A stretch of 64,000 nt of DNA from Rhodococcus jostii RHA1 (GTDB taxonomy: Bacteria > Actinomycetota > Actinomycetes > Mycobacteriales > Mycobacteriaceae). The notes beneath the pieces are model-generated. The model had not been told where the DNA came from. It saw only the letters and a list, made by a program, of their open reading frames with translations, and did no database searches. This document shows positions 1-8,206 of this stretch, in pieces. The stretch's first letter is position 1; the number at the start of each line of letters is the position of its first letter. The stretch is from the NCBI RefSeq assembly GCF_000014565.1, contig NC_008268.1, forward strand, positions 5,336,501-5,400,500, read 5' to 3'. A program made the translations under genes and the position numbers.

Positions 1-2175
1 GAGGTCATCGACTATTACACGCGGATCGCCCCCGCCATGCTCCCGCACGTCGTCGACCGCCCCGCCACCCGTAAACGCTGGCCCAACGGGGTGGACAGCG
101 AGCCGTTCTTCGAGAAGAACCTCGCGGCCTCCGCACCGGCGTGGTTGGAGCGCCGTGCACTCGAGCACTCGGATCGGTCGGTGCACTATCCGCTCCTGAA
201 CTCGGTCGCGGCCCTGGCGTGGGCGGGGCAGCAGGCCGCACTCGAACTGCACGTGCCGCAGTGGCGGTTCGACGGACCACATCGGGGTCCCGCCACCCGG
301 ATCGTCTTCGACCTCGACCCCGGTCCCGGTGTGGGCCTGGTCGAATGCGCGGAGGTGGCACGGGCCGTGCGCGACCTGGTCGCGAACCTCGGCTGGACCG
401 CGTACCCGGTCACCAGCGGCAGCAAGGGTATTCATCTGTACGTGCCGCTCGACCGGAAGCTGGACGGTTCGGGCGCGTCGACCGTCGCGAAGCAGGTGGC
501 GACGGGACTGGAGAAGCTGCGGCCCGAACTCGTCACCGCCACCATGGCCAAGGCGGTGCGCGCGGGAAAGGTCTTCGTCGACTGGAGCCAGAACAATCCG
601 TCCAAGACCACCATCGCGCCGTATTCGCTGCGGGGGCGCGCCCAGCCGTATGTCGCGGCGCCGCGGAGCTGGGACGAACTCGACGACCCCGACCTACGGC
701 AGCTGCGGTTCGAGGAAGTGCTCGAACGGTGGGAGTCGGACGGCGACCTGCTCGCCGGACTCGATCCGCCGATCGAGAACGACGCCACCCTCGCCGAGTA
801 CCGCCGCAAGCGTGATCCCGGACGGACACCCGAGCCGATGCCGGACACGGTGCAGCCAGGGGAGGGCAACAGCTTCGTCATCCAGGAACATCACGCCCGG
901 CGTCTCCACTACGATCTGCGGCTCGAACGCGAGGGGGTGCTCGTGTCGTGGGCGGTGCCGAAGAACGTGCCGACGACGACGGGGGAGAACCGGCTCGCGG
1001 TGCACACCGAGGATCACCCGCTCGAATACCTCACGTTCTCCGGGACCATCCCGAAGGGCGAGTACGGCGGCGGCGAGATGGCCATCTGGGACACGGGAAC
1101 GTATGACACCGAGAAGTGGCGGGACGACGAGGTGATCGTCCAGTTGCACGGCGAGCAGGTGGAGGGCCGGTTCGCGCTGATCCGCACGAAGGGCGACCAG
1201 TGGCTGATGCATCTGATGAAGGATCAGACCCCGGGTGGGTCGCACACGTCCGAACTGCCGCGGGGACTGTCGCCGATGCTCGCGAGCCCCGGCACCCTCG
1301 ACGGACTGGACGCCGACGAGTGGGCGTTCGAAGGAAAGTGGGACGGGATCAGGGTGATCGCCGAGATCAGTGGCGGCGAGCTGAAGCTGACGAGCCGGGC
1401 GGGCAACGACAAGACCCGCGACTACGCCCGATTGGGTTGGCTGGCAGACGCTCTCGGCGACCACGAGGTGGTCCTCGACGGTGAAGTGGTCGCGTTCGAC
1501 GAGCGGGGTGTCGCGAACTTCGGCCTCCTGCAGCAGGGCAACGAGCCGCACTTCCTCGCGTTCGACGTGCTGTATCTCGACGGAGTGTCGTTGTTACGCA
1601 AGAAGTACACCGACCGGCGCCGCGTCCTCGAAGCCCTGGCGGCCAAGGTGGACGACCTGGTCGTTCCGCCGCAACTGCACGGGTCCGCGCAGGACGCTCT
1701 GGACGAGAGCCGCGGCAAGGGCTGGGAAGGTGTCGTGGCCAAACGCCGCGAGTCAGTGTACTTGCCGGGCAAGCGGGGGTCGAGCTGGATCAAGGTGAAG
1801 AACTGGCGCACACAGGAAGCCGTGATCGGCGGGTGGCGCCGGGGTCAGGGCGGGCGGTCCACGGGAATCGGGTCGGTCCTGCTCGGCGTTCCCGAGGACG
1901 GTGGGCTGCGCTACATCGGGCGCGTCGGAACCGGCTTCACCGAACGGGATCTGCAGGAACTCGCATCTACCCTGGGGCCGCTGGAAACAGACACCAGTCC
2001 GTTCGTCGAAGACCTGCCCACCGCCGACCGCAAGGGGGCCGTGTGGGTCACCCCGACACTGGTGGCGGAGGTGCGGTTCATGGATTGGACCGGCTCGAAG
2101 AGACTGCGGCACCCCAGCTGGCGTGGGCTCAGGGACGACAAGGCACCCGAGGACGTCGAAGTGGAGGTCTCGTGA
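1..2175 (+). CDS. ligD: ATP-dependent DNA ligase LigD, 5' end outside window
   Basis: Multifunctional non-homologous end-joining enzyme that works with Ku to fill, trim and seal double-strand breaks. The reading frame is already open at base 1, so the true start lies upstream. The visible 724 residues have the mycobacterial order. First is a primase-like polymerase domain (about residues 1-270), then a 3'-phosphoesterase domain (about 290-410) with the His-rich stretch EHHARRLHYDLRL, then an ATP ligase domain. In the ligase domain the nucleotidyl-transfer motif I is EGKWDG, with the adenylated lysine near residue 446. Mycobacterial LigD is about 760 residues, so only a short N-terminal piece is missing. 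The stop codon overlaps the start of the next gene by one base, which suggests co-transcription and translational coupling. Family assignment is firm. Confidence 0.96.
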   Translation, partial: EVIDYYTRIAPAMLPHVVDRPATRKRWPNGVDSEPFFEKNLAASAPAWLERRALEHSDRSVHYPLLNSVAALAWAGQQAALELHVPQWRFDGPHRGPATRIVFDLDPGPGVGLVECAEVARAVRDLVANLGWTAYPVTSGSKGIHLYVPLDRKLDGSGASTVAKQVATGLEKLRPELVTATMAKAVRAGKVFVDWSQNNPSKTTIAPYSLRGRAQPYVAAPRSWDELDDPDLRQLRFEEVLERWESDGDLLAGLDPPIENDATLAEYRRKRDPGRTPEPMPDTVQPGEGNSFVIQEHHARRLHYDLRLEREGVLVSWAVPKNVPTTTGENRLAVHTEDHPLEYLTFSGTIPKGEYGGGEMAIWDTGTYDTEKWRDDEVIVQLHGEQVEGRFALIRTKGDQWLMHLMKDQTPGGSHTSELPRGLSPMLASPGTLDGLDADEWAFEGKWDGIRVIAEISGGELKLTSRAGNDKTRDYARLGWLADALGDHEVVLDGEVVAFDERGVANFGLLQQGNEPHFLAFDVLYLDGVSLLRKKYTDRRRVLEALAAKVDDLVVPPQLHGSAQDALDESRGKGWEGVVAKRRESVYLPGKRGSSWIKVKNWRTQEAVIGGWRRGQGGRSTGIGSVLLGVPEDGGLRYIGRVGTGFTERDLQELASTLGPLETDTSPFVEDLPTADRKGAVWVTPTLVAEVRFMDWTGSKRLRHPSWRGLRDDKAPEDVEVEVS

Positions 2176-2771
2176 TGACCGGTATCCGATTCCAGTCGAC
2201 CCCGGAGAACGAGATCCCCGTCTCCGTGCCGGTCGGCACCGTGCTGGCCCGCACCGAGTCGCTCGTGCTGTGGCTGACCGACGTTCACGTGTACAGCTGT
2301 GGTGTCGAATTCACGATCCAGGCACGCAGACCCGAGTCCACGGTGCTGCTCGACATGTTCGGCTTCGGCAAACCCGCGTCGGCGAAGAGCAGCGGGCCGT
2401 TTCTGTTCGGAATCGAGTACGCGGACGGCAGTGTGTTCACGAACCTTCCCGGCGCTCGCATGACCGACGGCCTGCACGGCGGGGCAGGGCGCGGCGGACC
2501 GCTCACCGCGGACAAGACGTATTTTCTCCAGCCGCTCCCGCCGCCGAAACGCTGGTCGATGATCACGGCGTGGCCCTACTTCGGGGTTCCGGAATCTCGG
2601 ACCGACCTCGATTCCGCCGTCTTCGCCGAAGCCGCCGAGCGGGTGGAGACACTGTGGCCGGAACCGGTTCACGCGCTCGTCGAGGCACCGGACGGTCGAC
2701 AGCAGCCGCCGGAACTCGAGTTACCGCCAGGGGGCTGGTTCGAATGGGCCGGCCGACGCGGTGTCGAATGA
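2175..2771 (+). CDS. Hypothetical protein coupled to ligD
   Basis: A 198-residue protein with no family I recognise. Its ATG overlaps the ligD stop (TGATG); a GTG one codon earlier, at 2172, is also possible. It has no signal peptide or membrane segment. The sequence is rich in Trp, Phe and Pro, with a short pattern FGFGKP near residue 63 and a Pro-rich C-terminus ending in an FEWAGR motif. The one-base overlap with ligD suggests a linked transcript, but this does not prove a repair role. Its last 51 bases overlap the 3' end of the convergent small gene that ends at 2721. Confidence 0.75.
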   Translation: MTGIRFQSTPENEIPVSVPVGTVLARTESLVLWLTDVHVYSCGVEFTIQARRPESTVLLDMFGFGKPASAKSSGPFLFGIEYADGSVFTNLPGARMTDGLHGGAGRGGPLTADKTYFLQPLPPPKRWSMITAWPYFGVPESRTDLDSAVFAEAAERVETLWPEPVHALVEAPDGRQQPPELELPPGGWFEWAGRRGVE

Positions 2772-2987
2772 CCCGGGCGGTTCCTGTGTCGGGGTGTGCA
2801 GCGCCGGGGGTGTGAAGACCGGTAGGGGCGCGGACGTCGTGTCCTCGTCCTGGTGCCGCTCGGAGACACTCACCTCGGCGGTCGGTGACGCCGTGCCGCC
2901 GGCGACGGCGATCCCGGCGGCTCCGACGACCGAGAGGACGAAGGCCGCGCCCCCGCCGATCGCGATACGGGTCTTGGTGTGGGACAT
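2721..2987 (-). CDS. Small membrane-anchored or secreted Pro/Thr-rich protein
   Basis: An 88-residue protein with a basic N-terminus, one hydrophobic segment (about residues 8-30) rich in Gly/Ala/Val, then a polar Ser/Thr/Pro tail. This is typical of a signal peptide or signal anchor. The first 30 residues match those of the next upstream protein (3009-3647): both have TRIAIG followed by an Ala-rich hydrophobic stretch ending AGG, so the two genes are tandem paralogues. A GGAGG ribosome binding site (2999-3003) sits 11 bases before the ATG and starts only six bases after the upstream stop, so the pair is probably one transcript. Function unknown. Confidence 0.7.
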   Translation of the reverse strand: MSHTKTRIAIGGGAAFVLSVVGAAGIAVAGGTASPTAEVSVSERHQDEDTTSAPLPVFTPPALHTPTQEPPGSFDTASAGPFEPAPWR

Positions 2988-3008
2988 GGTGTGGATTTCC
3001 TCCGGTGA

Positions 3009-3647
3009 TCAGGGGCCGACGACGGTTCCGCCGTCGACGGGGCCGACTCCGCCGGGCGACTGCGGGGCCGCGGGCGGGGCAGGCTTCGGGCCGCCGCCGA
3101 CGGGGAACGGATTGGTTTCGGGTTCGAGAACGCCCGGCTCGACCTGGCCCGGTCCTTCGAACGGACCCTTCGGCGGGTGAACAGGGTCGACGACGACGGG
3201 CGGGTCGACGACGACGGGCGGGTCGACGACGACGGGCGGGTCGACGACGACGGGCGGGTCCAACACGACGGGCGGCTGGGCGATGGGCGGCTGGGCGATG
3301 GGCTGCGGGACAACCGGCGGCTGGGCGATCGGTGCTCGGACGATGGGCGGTGCCGCCACGACGGGCGGAACGACACCCGGTCCCGGCGCAACCGTTTCGG
3401 TGTCTGCCGGGTAGCCGGGCGCCGAGTACCCGGGATTCACCGAGTAGCCGGGGTCTGCGACGACGATCCGACTCGGGGCCGGCGCGATCGCCGGAGCCGG
3501 CTGCTGCTGCGAGACGGCCCCCTCCGAACTCGGGGTCGGAGCCCCGTCGGTATGTCCACCGGCAAGAACGATCACTGCGGCTCCTGCGAGGGAGAACGTG
3601 AGGGCGGCGGTTGCGCCGATCGCGATGCGAGTTGCGGTGTGGACGAT
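3009..3647 (-). CDS. Pro/Val-rich repeat surface protein with apparent ATC start
   Basis: About 212 residues: a short basic N-terminus, a hydrophobic signal or anchor segment (about residues 8-28), then a long low-complexity region rich in Pro and Val. That region includes repeated VVVDPP hexapeptides and PPIAQ-type repeats, followed by a Pro/Gly-rich tail. It looks exported and cell-wall spanning. The start is a problem. The paralogue at 2721-2987 begins ATG TCC CAC ACC, and the aligned position here reads ATC GTC CAC ACC, six bases after a good GGAGG (3654-3658). The only in-frame ATG/GTG is far upstream (3770) and would add an unrelated Arg-rich leader through the ribosome binding site. 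I therefore place the start at the ATC (3645-3647). A rare non-AUG start or a base error are both possible. Confidence 0.65.
   Translation of the reverse strand: MVHTATRIAIGATAALTFSLAGAAVIVLAGGHTDGAPTPSSEGAVSQQQPAPAIAPAPSRIVVADPGYSVNPGYSAPGYPADTETVAPGPGVVPPVVAAPPIVRAPIAQPPVVPQPIAQPPIAQPPVVLDPPVVVDPPVVVDPPVVVDPPVVVDPVHPPKGPFEGPGQVEPGVLEPETNPFPVGGGPKPAPPAAPQSPGGVGPVDGGTVVGP
3184..3273. repeat. 18-bp coding tandem repeat
   Basis: Four perfect copies of an 18-base unit (3184-3255) are followed by a fifth, degenerate copy (3256-3273). On the minus strand each unit encodes the hexapeptide VVVDPP, so copy number changes keep the reading frame. The repeat lies in the middle of the Pro/Val-rich protein at 3009-3647 and could vary between strains by slippage. 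Confidence 0.95.
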
Positions 3648-3821
3648 GGGATGCCTCCGGTGGTTTGGGGTGTCTAGCTGGGCTGATAGACCAAGCTTGC
3701 GCCGGGCGCGAGCCTTTCGACAGGCACCCCAGGGTGCGCATCTCCCACCCCGCGGCGGAACCGCGGGCAAACCTGCACAGAATCTTCACAAGCTCTGACG
3801 GGGATCCGCACGTGCGCCCAA

Positions 3822-3827
3822 TACAGT
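3822..3827 (+). promoter_or_regulatory. Putative -10 element for a leaderless response-regulator mRNA
   Basis: TACAGT fits the actinobacterial TANNNT -10 pattern and ends six bases before the ATG of the response regulator. Transcription would then start at or next to the start codon. No convincing -35 was seen at the usual spacing. Confidence 0.4.
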
Positions 3828-3833
3828 CGGGGA

Positions 3834-4520
3834 ATGGGCCAGCGAAGAGTGCTCGTCGTCGACGACGAGGCGACGATCCGCGAGGCGGTCGCGGCGCGGT
3901 TGCGGGCGGAAGGCTTCGACGTCGTGACGGCGTCGGACGGTCCCTCCGCCGTCGCTGAGTGCGAGGCCTCGTCGCCCGACGTTCTGGTACTGGACGTGAT
4001 GCTGCCGGGATACGACGGCCTAGAGGTGTGCCGGCGCGTCCAGGCGTCGCGGCCGGTGCCGGTGCTGATGCTCACCGCGCGCGCCGACGAAACGGACATG
4101 CTGATCGGTCTCGGCGTGGGTGCCGACGACTACCTGAGCAAGCCGTTCAGCATGCGGGTGCTGGTGGCGCGGGTGCACGCGCTGCTGCGGCGGGCCGATC
4201 GTGCCCAGGAGACCGTGCCGGCCGAGCGGGACGGACTGTCCGTCGGCGACATCGAGGTGGACCTCGTGGAGCGTCGTGTCCGGCGCGGCGTCGACGAAAT
4301 TCATCTGACGCGAACCGAATTCGACCTGCTTGCGTACTTCGCCTCCCGGCCGCGCGCGGCGATCGCGCGGGAGTCGCTCCTCGCGGAGGTGTGGGGGTGG
4401 GGTGACGGGGCGGGTAGCCGGACCGTCGACAGTCACGTGAAGGCGTTGCGCCGAAAACTCGGCGGCGACCTGATCCGCACCGTGCACGGCGTCGGCTATG
4501 CCCTGGACGTGCAGCGGTGA
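3834..4520 (+). CDS. OmpR/PhoB-family response regulator
   Basis: A 228-residue two-component response regulator. The receiver domain has the acidic pair at D10-D11, the phospho-acceptor D54 in LVLDVMLPGYDG, T81 and K103 (LSKPF). A winged-helix DNA-binding domain follows from about residue 130, with the usual LTRTEFDLL and RTVDSHVKALRRKL segments. Its stop overlaps the GTG of the histidine kinase, so the two are translated as a pair. By position, the DUF4173 membrane protein at 5600 is the most likely local target or partner, but that is inference. Family assignment is firm; the signal is unknown. Confidence 0.95.
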   Translation: MGQRRVLVVDDEATIREAVAARLRAEGFDVVTASDGPSAVAECEASSPDVLVLDVMLPGYDGLEVCRRVQASRPVPVLMLTARADETDMLIGLGVGADDYLSKPFSMRVLVARVHALLRRADRAQETVPAERDGLSVGDIEVDLVERRVRRGVDEIHLTRTEFDLLAYFASRPRAAIARESLLAEVWGWGDGAGSRTVDSHVKALRRKLGGDLIRTVHGVGYALDVQR

Positions 4521-5521
4521 GCGCGGGCCGGATCCTGGACAGGATGCCTCGACCTCTCGATCCGCTGCGATCGTTCAAGGTGAAGACCGGTCTTCTCGTC
4601 GTGGCCGCGTTGTTCTTCGCTTCGCTGACGTTCTGGGTGACCGCTCGCTGGCCGTTCCGATACGCGCTGGTCCTGGCGTTGCTGGTGTCGTTGGCCGTGA
4701 CCCAGATCCTCGCGCACGGCATGACGTCTCCGCTCCGCGCGATGACCGCCGCGGCCCGCGCGATGGCGACCGGCGACTATTCACGCCGGGTGCGGTCGAC
4801 GTCGCGGGACGAGATCGGCGAGCTGGCTCGCGCGTTCAACCAGATGGCGGAGGACCTCGAGGCCGCCGACCGGTATCGCCGCGAACTCATCGGCAACGTC
4901 TCACACGAACTCCGTACACCGATCTCCGCTCTGCAGGCACTCCTCGAGAACATCGTCGACGGGGTGGAGGAACCCGACCCCGCCCGGATGCGGGTGGCGC
5001 TCGACCAGACCGAGCGGCTCGGCCGCCTCGTCGCCGAGTTGCTGGACCTGTCGAGGGTGGAAGGCGGTGCGGTGCAACTCGAACGGGAGAACTTTCCGGT
5101 CCGTGAGTTCCTCGAGGACGTGGTGCGGCAGTCGGAGGACCCGCGGCGACCGCGGCAGGTGATCGTCGACGTGCAGCCGCCGCACCTGCGCGCCGACGCG
5201 GACACCGCACGCTTGCATCAGGTGGTGACGAATCTCGTGGACAACGCGTTTCGGCACGGCCCGGCGCGCACCCGGGTGGTCGTCCGTGCCAGACCGGACG
5301 CGGGCGGCGTGATCATCGAGGTGGAGGACGACGGCCCCGGTATCGCGCCCGGCGAGCGGTCGCGGGTGTTCGAGCGGTTCACCCGCGGCGGCTCCACCGA
5401 CGGTGGGACCGGCCTCGGACTCGCCATCGCCCGCTGGGCGGTGGATCTCCACGACGGCCGCATCGAGGTCGTCGACACGGCCGAAGGCTGCTGTATCCGG
5501 GTGAGTCTGCCCGCCGCCTGA
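4517..5521 (+). CDS. Sensor histidine kinase with minimal extracytoplasmic loop
   Basis: A 334-residue sensor kinase partner of the upstream regulator, with a GTG start overlapping its stop. Two membrane helices (about residues 24-41 and 47-66) are joined by only about six residues. A HAMP linker follows (about 68-118), then the phosphoacceptor helix with H130 in NVSHELRTP, and an ATPase domain with an N-box (NLVDNAFRHG), G1 (EDDGPGI) and G2 (GGTGLGLAIA). The almost absent outer loop suggests sensing within the membrane or through another membrane protein, rather than by a periplasmic ligand domain. An alternative ATG at 4544 would shorten the N-terminus by nine residues. Confidence 0.94.
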   Translation: MSAGRILDRMPRPLDPLRSFKVKTGLLVVAALFFASLTFWVTARWPFRYALVLALLVSLAVTQILAHGMTSPLRAMTAAARAMATGDYSRRVRSTSRDEIGELARAFNQMAEDLEAADRYRRELIGNVSHELRTPISALQALLENIVDGVEEPDPARMRVALDQTERLGRLVAELLDLSRVEGGAVQLERENFPVREFLEDVVRQSEDPRRPRQVIVDVQPPHLRADADTARLHQVVTNLVDNAFRHGPARTRVVVRARPDAGGVIIEVEDDGPGIAPGERSRVFERFTRGGSTDGGTGLGLAIARWAVDLHDGRIEVVDTAEGCCIRVSLPAA

Positions 5522-5536
5522 CTACCGATCCACAAC

Positions 5537-5553
5537 CGGGACGCGACGTCCCG
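5537..5553 (+). terminator. Short hairpin between kinase and DUF4173 gene
   Basis: A perfect 7-bp stem (CGGGACG / CGTCCCG) with a 3-base loop lies just after the kinase stop. It has no U-run, so it may act as a partial terminator or as an mRNA stability element that separates expression of the two-component pair from the membrane protein. Confidence 0.35.
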
Positions 5554-5599
5554 CGATGACGCCTGCCTTCATCCGGCAGCGACAACCAGGGAGGGAACC

Positions 5600-7087
5600 A
5601 TGACCATCGCACCCCCACAACCCGCCGCGCCCCCGTCGGGCGACTTCTGGCCGAGACGTGCCTGGCGCCGCGACCGGACGTCGATGGCTCCACGGCCGAT
5701 AGTCCTCGCGGCCTTGGCGGCAGGCGTGGTCGCGGCGCTGACGCTGCAGGTCACGGTGGTCGGCCTCGGCTACGTCGTCACCGGCGCCGCGGTTGCCGTC
5801 GCGGTGTTCGCGACGCGCAGGACGATGCCGACGGCTGTTCAGTCCGTCGCGATCCTCGGTGCCCTCGCCCTGCTGGCCGTGCTCAGCGTCCGCGGTGCGG
5901 GGTGGCTGGCCGCGGTCTGTGTGGCGCTGAGCTGGGTGGTCGGGTCGTTCGCCCTCGTCGGCGGACGCACGTGGACGGGGTTGGCGGCCGGGTCGTTCGC
6001 GTTGTGGTTCACACCGCTGCGGGTGGCGCGGTGGACGCGTCGAGGTGTGAGGCGGTGGCATTCGAGCGGGAAGGTGCCGGTGGGTAGGGCTCTCGGTGTC
6101 GCGGCCGTGACGGCCGTGCTGCTCCTGGTCTTCGGTTCGCTGTTCGTCGGCGCGGACGCGGGTTTCGCCGACTTGCTCGGCAGAGCCGCACCGACCGTCC
6201 ACGTGTCGAATCCGGTCGGGCGGTTCGTGCTCGGCGTCCTGGTGTGCGGGGGAACGCTGGGGGCCGCGTACCTGCTGAGGCGGACGCCCCGCGTCGACGC
6301 ACTCGCCCCCGGGCCGGGGCGTCCGGTTGCCCGGTGGGAGTGGGCGTTTCCGCTCGCACTGCTGGATCTGTTGTTCCTCGGGTTCGTCGCGGTGCAGTTG
6401 ACGGTGCTGTTCGGTGGGAGCACGCACGTGCTGACCACGGCAGACCTGACGTACGCCGAGTACGCGCGACAGGGCTTCTGGCAGTTGCTGGCGGTGACCG
6501 CGCTGACACTGGTGGTGATCGCCGTCGCGGTCCGGAAGGCGGCGCGAGTGGAGGTGGTGGATCGAATCCTCGTGCGCGTGCTGCTGGGATTGCTCTGCGT
6601 GTTGACGCTCGTCATCGTGGCCTCGGCGATCCACCGGATGTCGCTGTACGAGAACCAGTACGGGTACACGCGGCTGCGGGTGACCGTGACGGTGACGGAA
6701 CTGTGGCTGGGGTTGGTGTTCGTGTTGCTGATCGCGGCAGGCGTCCGGTTGTCGGGGCGGTGGTTGCCGCGTGCCGTCCTGGCATCCGCGGTGGGTGGGG
6801 TGCTCCTGCTCGCCGCGATCGATCCGGACGCGTACGTCGCCAGGAAGAACGTGGAGCGGTTCGGCGAGACCGGGCGGATCGACGTGAGCTACCTCGATTC
6901 GCTGTCCGTCGACGCCGTCCCCGCTCTCGATCGGCTGCCCGAACCGGAACGGTCGTGCGCCCTGTACCGACTCGACCGGCAGGTGAGGGGAGAGTCGCAA
7001 TGGTACGAGTACAACGCGGCACGCAGCCGCGCGAAGGAACTGCTGGCCGCGCATCCCGTCGGCTCGTGTGAGCGGGCGGGGTCGTAG
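5600..7087 (+). CDS. DUF4173 polytopic membrane protein
   Basis: A 495-residue integral membrane protein with about ten to twelve hydrophobic segments from residue 30 to about 410, and a soluble C-terminal tail. The pattern around SAIHRMSLYENQYGYTRLRV and the following helices is characteristic of the DUF4173/DUF4153 family, whose biochemical role is not established to my knowledge. It follows the kinase by 78 bases, with a strong GGGAGG ribosome binding site. Its position right after a kinase with almost no sensor loop makes it a candidate signal-transmitting partner or target. That link is inference. Confidence 0.85.
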   Translation: MTIAPPQPAAPPSGDFWPRRAWRRDRTSMAPRPIVLAALAAGVVAALTLQVTVVGLGYVVTGAAVAVAVFATRRTMPTAVQSVAILGALALLAVLSVRGAGWLAAVCVALSWVVGSFALVGGRTWTGLAAGSFALWFTPLRVARWTRRGVRRWHSSGKVPVGRALGVAAVTAVLLLVFGSLFVGADAGFADLLGRAAPTVHVSNPVGRFVLGVLVCGGTLGAAYLLRRTPRVDALAPGPGRPVARWEWAFPLALLDLLFLGFVAVQLTVLFGGSTHVLTTADLTYAEYARQGFWQLLAVTALTLVVIAVAVRKAARVEVVDRILVRVLLGLLCVLTLVIVASAIHRMSLYENQYGYTRLRVTVTVTELWLGLVFVLLIAAGVRLSGRWLPRAVLASAVGGVLLLAAIDPDAYVARKNVERFGETGRIDVSYLDSLSVDAVPALDRLPEPERSCALYRLDRQVRGESQWYEYNAARSRAKELLAAHPVGSCERAGS

Positions 7088-7189
7088 CGGTTCTCGCGCG
7101 GTTTGCCGGCGGATTTGCCGGAGTCACAGGCAATTGCGTGGGAACCGGGCCAATGGCCGTGCGGCTGTGGCGCGCCGAGCGCTACCCAC

Positions 7190-7372
7190 TCACGACCGGT
7201 CGCGGAACGTCATGACGAAGCCGGCCATGGCGGCGAGCACGGCCAGGACGTAGACCGGCACCTGCACCCAGACGGGTGCGGTGCGGTTCACGATCATCGC
7301 CGCCGCCAGTGCGACGACGATGAGCACCACACCGTAGAAGGGGGTGCGCTGGGGGTGGTCGCCTCGTGCCAT
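7190..7372 (-). CDS. Small two-helix membrane protein
   Basis: A 60-residue protein with two hydrophobic segments (about residues 12-28 and 33-52) and a short basic end. The ATG at 7372 is chosen; an in-frame GTG two codons upstream (7378) is possible. It lies 27 bases downstream of the ABC ATPase gene on the same strand and may be the last gene of that operon. It is too small to be a classical permease. Function unknown. Confidence 0.65.
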   Translation of the reverse strand: MARGDHPQRTPFYGVVLIVVALAAAMIVNRTAPVWVQVPVYVLAVLAAMAGFVMTFRDRS

Positions 7373-7399
7373 ACCCACCAGTGTGCACCGCGTCGGCGG

Positions 7400-8206
7400 T
7401 TATCCGACCGTCTCGGGCACCCGCGTCTGCGCGACCCACCGCCCGCGTTGCCGGGTGATCTCGATCGGGTGGTCGAAGCATTCGCTGATGGTGTCGGTGG
7501 TGAGGACGTCCGTGACGGGGCCCTGTGCGATCACCCGGCCGTCGCGGATGAGGACGGCGTGGGTGGTGGTGGTCGGGATTTCCTCGAGGTGGTGGGTGAC
7601 GAGGATGCTGGCGAGGCTCGGGTACGTTTCGCGCAGTTCGTCGAGTGCGGTGAGGAGTTGTTCTCGCGCAGCCAGATCCAGGCCGGTGGCGGGCTCGTCG
7701 AGCAGGAGGAGTTGCGGCTCGGCCATGAGGGCTCGCGCGATCAGGGCGCGTCCGCGTTCGCCCTGGGACAGGTTGGGCCACAGGGCGTCCGCGTGCTTCT
7801 GCATGCCGAGGGACGCGATGAGTTCGTCGGCGCGGGCGACCTGGCCGGCGGTCGGTGCCCACCTCGGCACGAACTCGGGTGTGTTGGTGAGACCGGTGAG
7901 CACGACGTCGCGCACCGTCAGCGGCGCGTCGATCCGGTGTCGCGGGTTCACGTGCCCGATGTGGGCGCGCAACTCCCGCATGTCGACCCGGCCCAGCTGA
8001 TGGCCGAGGACGTGCACGGTGCCGTGGGTCGGATGAGCAAAGGCGCCGAGCATGCTCAGCAGCGTGCTCTTGCCCGCACCGTTCGCGCCGAGCAGCACCC
8101 AGTGCTGTCCGCGTTCGATGTGGAGGGTGATGTCGCTGAGCAGATATCGCCCGCTCCGCACGAGGTCGACGTGGTCGGTGCTGACGACCGAGTTGGGGGT
8201 GGTCAC
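7400..8206 (-). CDS. ABC transporter ATP-binding protein
   Basis: A 268-residue single ATPase domain. The Walker A motif is GANGAGKST at residues 40-48. The signature region is LSQGERGRALIARAL, the Walker B motif is LLLLDEPATGLD, and the H-loop is in VTHHLEE. The GTG start overlaps the stop of the upstream GntR regulator (GTGA), so the two genes are coupled. No permease gene is adjacent; only a 60-residue two-helix protein follows. The protein therefore either serves a distant permease or belongs to the stand-alone ModF/YlmA-like group of small actinobacterial ATPases. The substrate cannot be told from sequence. Confidence 0.88.
   Translation of the reverse strand: MTTPNSVVSTDHVDLVRSGRYLLSDITLHIERGQHWVLLGANGAGKSTLLSMLGAFAHPTHGTVHVLGHQLGRVDMRELRAHIGHVNPRHRIDAPLTVRDVVLTGLTNTPEFVPRWAPTAGQVARADELIASLGMQKHADALWPNLSQGERGRALIARALMAEPQLLLLDEPATGLDLAAREQLLTALDELRETYPSLASILVTHHLEEIPTTTTHAVLIRDGRVIAQGPVTDVLTTDTISECFDHPIEITRQRGRWVAQTRVPETVG

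Noticed and set aside
3184..3273. CRISPR-like regular repeats
   Set aside because: The units are contiguous with no spacers and stay in frame in a coding sequence.
5522..7054. 510-codon minus-strand ORF
   Set aside because: Antisense shadow of the DUF4173 membrane protein, with His/Arg/Gln-rich composition.
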